A stretch of 5,991 nt of DNA from an uncultured Collinsella sp. (GTDB lineage Bacteria > Actinomycetota > Coriobacteriia > Coriobacteriales > Coriobacteriaceae), in NCBI GenBank assembly GCA_959599635.1, contig CAUGJN010000117.1, forward strand, positions 1-5,991, in the 5' to 3' direction. The translations under genes and the position numbers were made by a program. Of the stretch, positions 5,673 through 5,991 are shown piece by piece; the stretch's first letter is position 1, and the number at the start of each line of letters is the position of its first letter. Below the pieces are notes generated by a model. The model was not told where the DNA came from. It saw only the letters and a list, made by a program, of their open reading frames with translations, and searched no databases.

Positions 5673-5991
5673 TCTGTACACCTCCACCACATTTATGGAG
5701 CACAACTCGCACCCCGACTATAAGTACGAGATGGATGCCCCCACGCACGAGCACGACGGCATCAACCCCAGCTGCGGAGACGAGCTCACCTTGCAGCTAC
5801 GTGTCGAGAACGGCGTAATCGAGGAGGCCTCCTTTACCGGCCACGGCTGCGCCATCAGCCAGGCAAGTGCCGACATCATGGCCGACCTCATCACCGGCGA
5901 GACCGTCGAGGAAGCTCGCCGCCTGGCAGAGCTCTTCCTCGCCATGATTCGCGGCGAGCAGCTCTCCGAGGAGGACCTGGAAGACCTGGAC
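5665..5991 (+). CDS. sufU: SufU, zinc-dependent sulfur acceptor for SufS (3' partial)
   Basis: The frame is open for 109 codons to the window edge. It matches SufU/IscU-type proteins: LYTSTTFMEHNSHPDY at 4-19, aligning to the LYxxvIxDHyxnP opening, then NPSCGDEL (34-41) and GHGCAISQASAD (59-70). C37, D39 and C62 correspond to the B. subtilis SufU zinc ligands C41, D43 and C66. The third cysteine (C128 there) lies beyond the window. GCAISQAS is the SufU form, whereas IscU has GCASAIAS. SufU accepts persulfide sulfur from SufS and passes it to SufBCD, replacing SufE. The ATG overlaps the end of sufS by 8 nt, and GGAG (5653-5656) lies 8 nt upstream. A later in-frame ATG at 5695 would cut the conserved opening and has no ribosome binding site. 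Confidence 0.93.
   Translation, partial: MGNLYTSTTFMEHNSHPDYKYEMDAPTHEHDGINPSCGDELTLQLRVENGVIEEASFTGHGCAISQASADIMADLITGETVEEARRLAELFLAMIRGEQLSEEDLEDLD

Noticed and set aside
4188..5705. 505-codon open frame antisense to sufS
   Set aside because: Long antisense frames are expected opposite GC-rich genes with biased third positions. The translation is Val/Leu/Gly/His-rich low-complexity sequence with no recognisable family, and it covers a certain gene.

Overview
The window carries a SUF iron-sulfur cluster assembly operon (sufC-sufB-sufD-sufS-sufU, + strand, running off the right edge). It is transcribed away from a divergent Rrf2-family regulator gene that has a likely cluster-binding cysteine triad. 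The coding DNA is GC-rich with strong G/C bias at third positions, and the intergenic DNA is AT-richer. The regulator is Rrf2/IscR-like and the scaffold-type protein is SufU. Together these suggest a high-GC Gram-positive, most likely a Coriobacteriia member such as Collinsella. This taxonomic guess rests on protein flavour and composition only, with no marker gene present.

Layout. At 1-58 (-) lies the 5' end of an unidentified gene starting with a signal-peptide-like segment. A 139-bp gap (59-197) holds a small dyad and a short direct repeat. At 198-629 (-) is the Rrf2-family regulator. The 224-bp divergent control region (630-853) is the most distinctive part. It contains two 31-bp dyad elements forming four related half-sites, a second unrelated inverted repeat overlapping a good -35 hexamer, and a tandem 8-bp repeat just before sufC. 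From 854 to the right edge, five tightly packed suf genes follow: a 12-nt gap, then overlaps of 1, 4 and 8 nt, which implies one transcript with coupled translation.

How the genes work together, from family knowledge: SufS removes sulfur from cysteine as a persulfide and SufU (zinc-dependent) accepts it. The SufB-SufC-SufD complex, driven by SufC ATP hydrolysis, builds the cluster. The divergent Rrf2 protein probably senses cluster or iron status and controls the operon and itself through the dyad elements. No sufA, sufE or sufT is visible within the window.

Nothing here is a wholly new system. The points worth a second look are the four-half-site operator array, the apparently missing fourth cluster ligand in the regulator, and a CxxC-bearing N-terminal extension on SufS.
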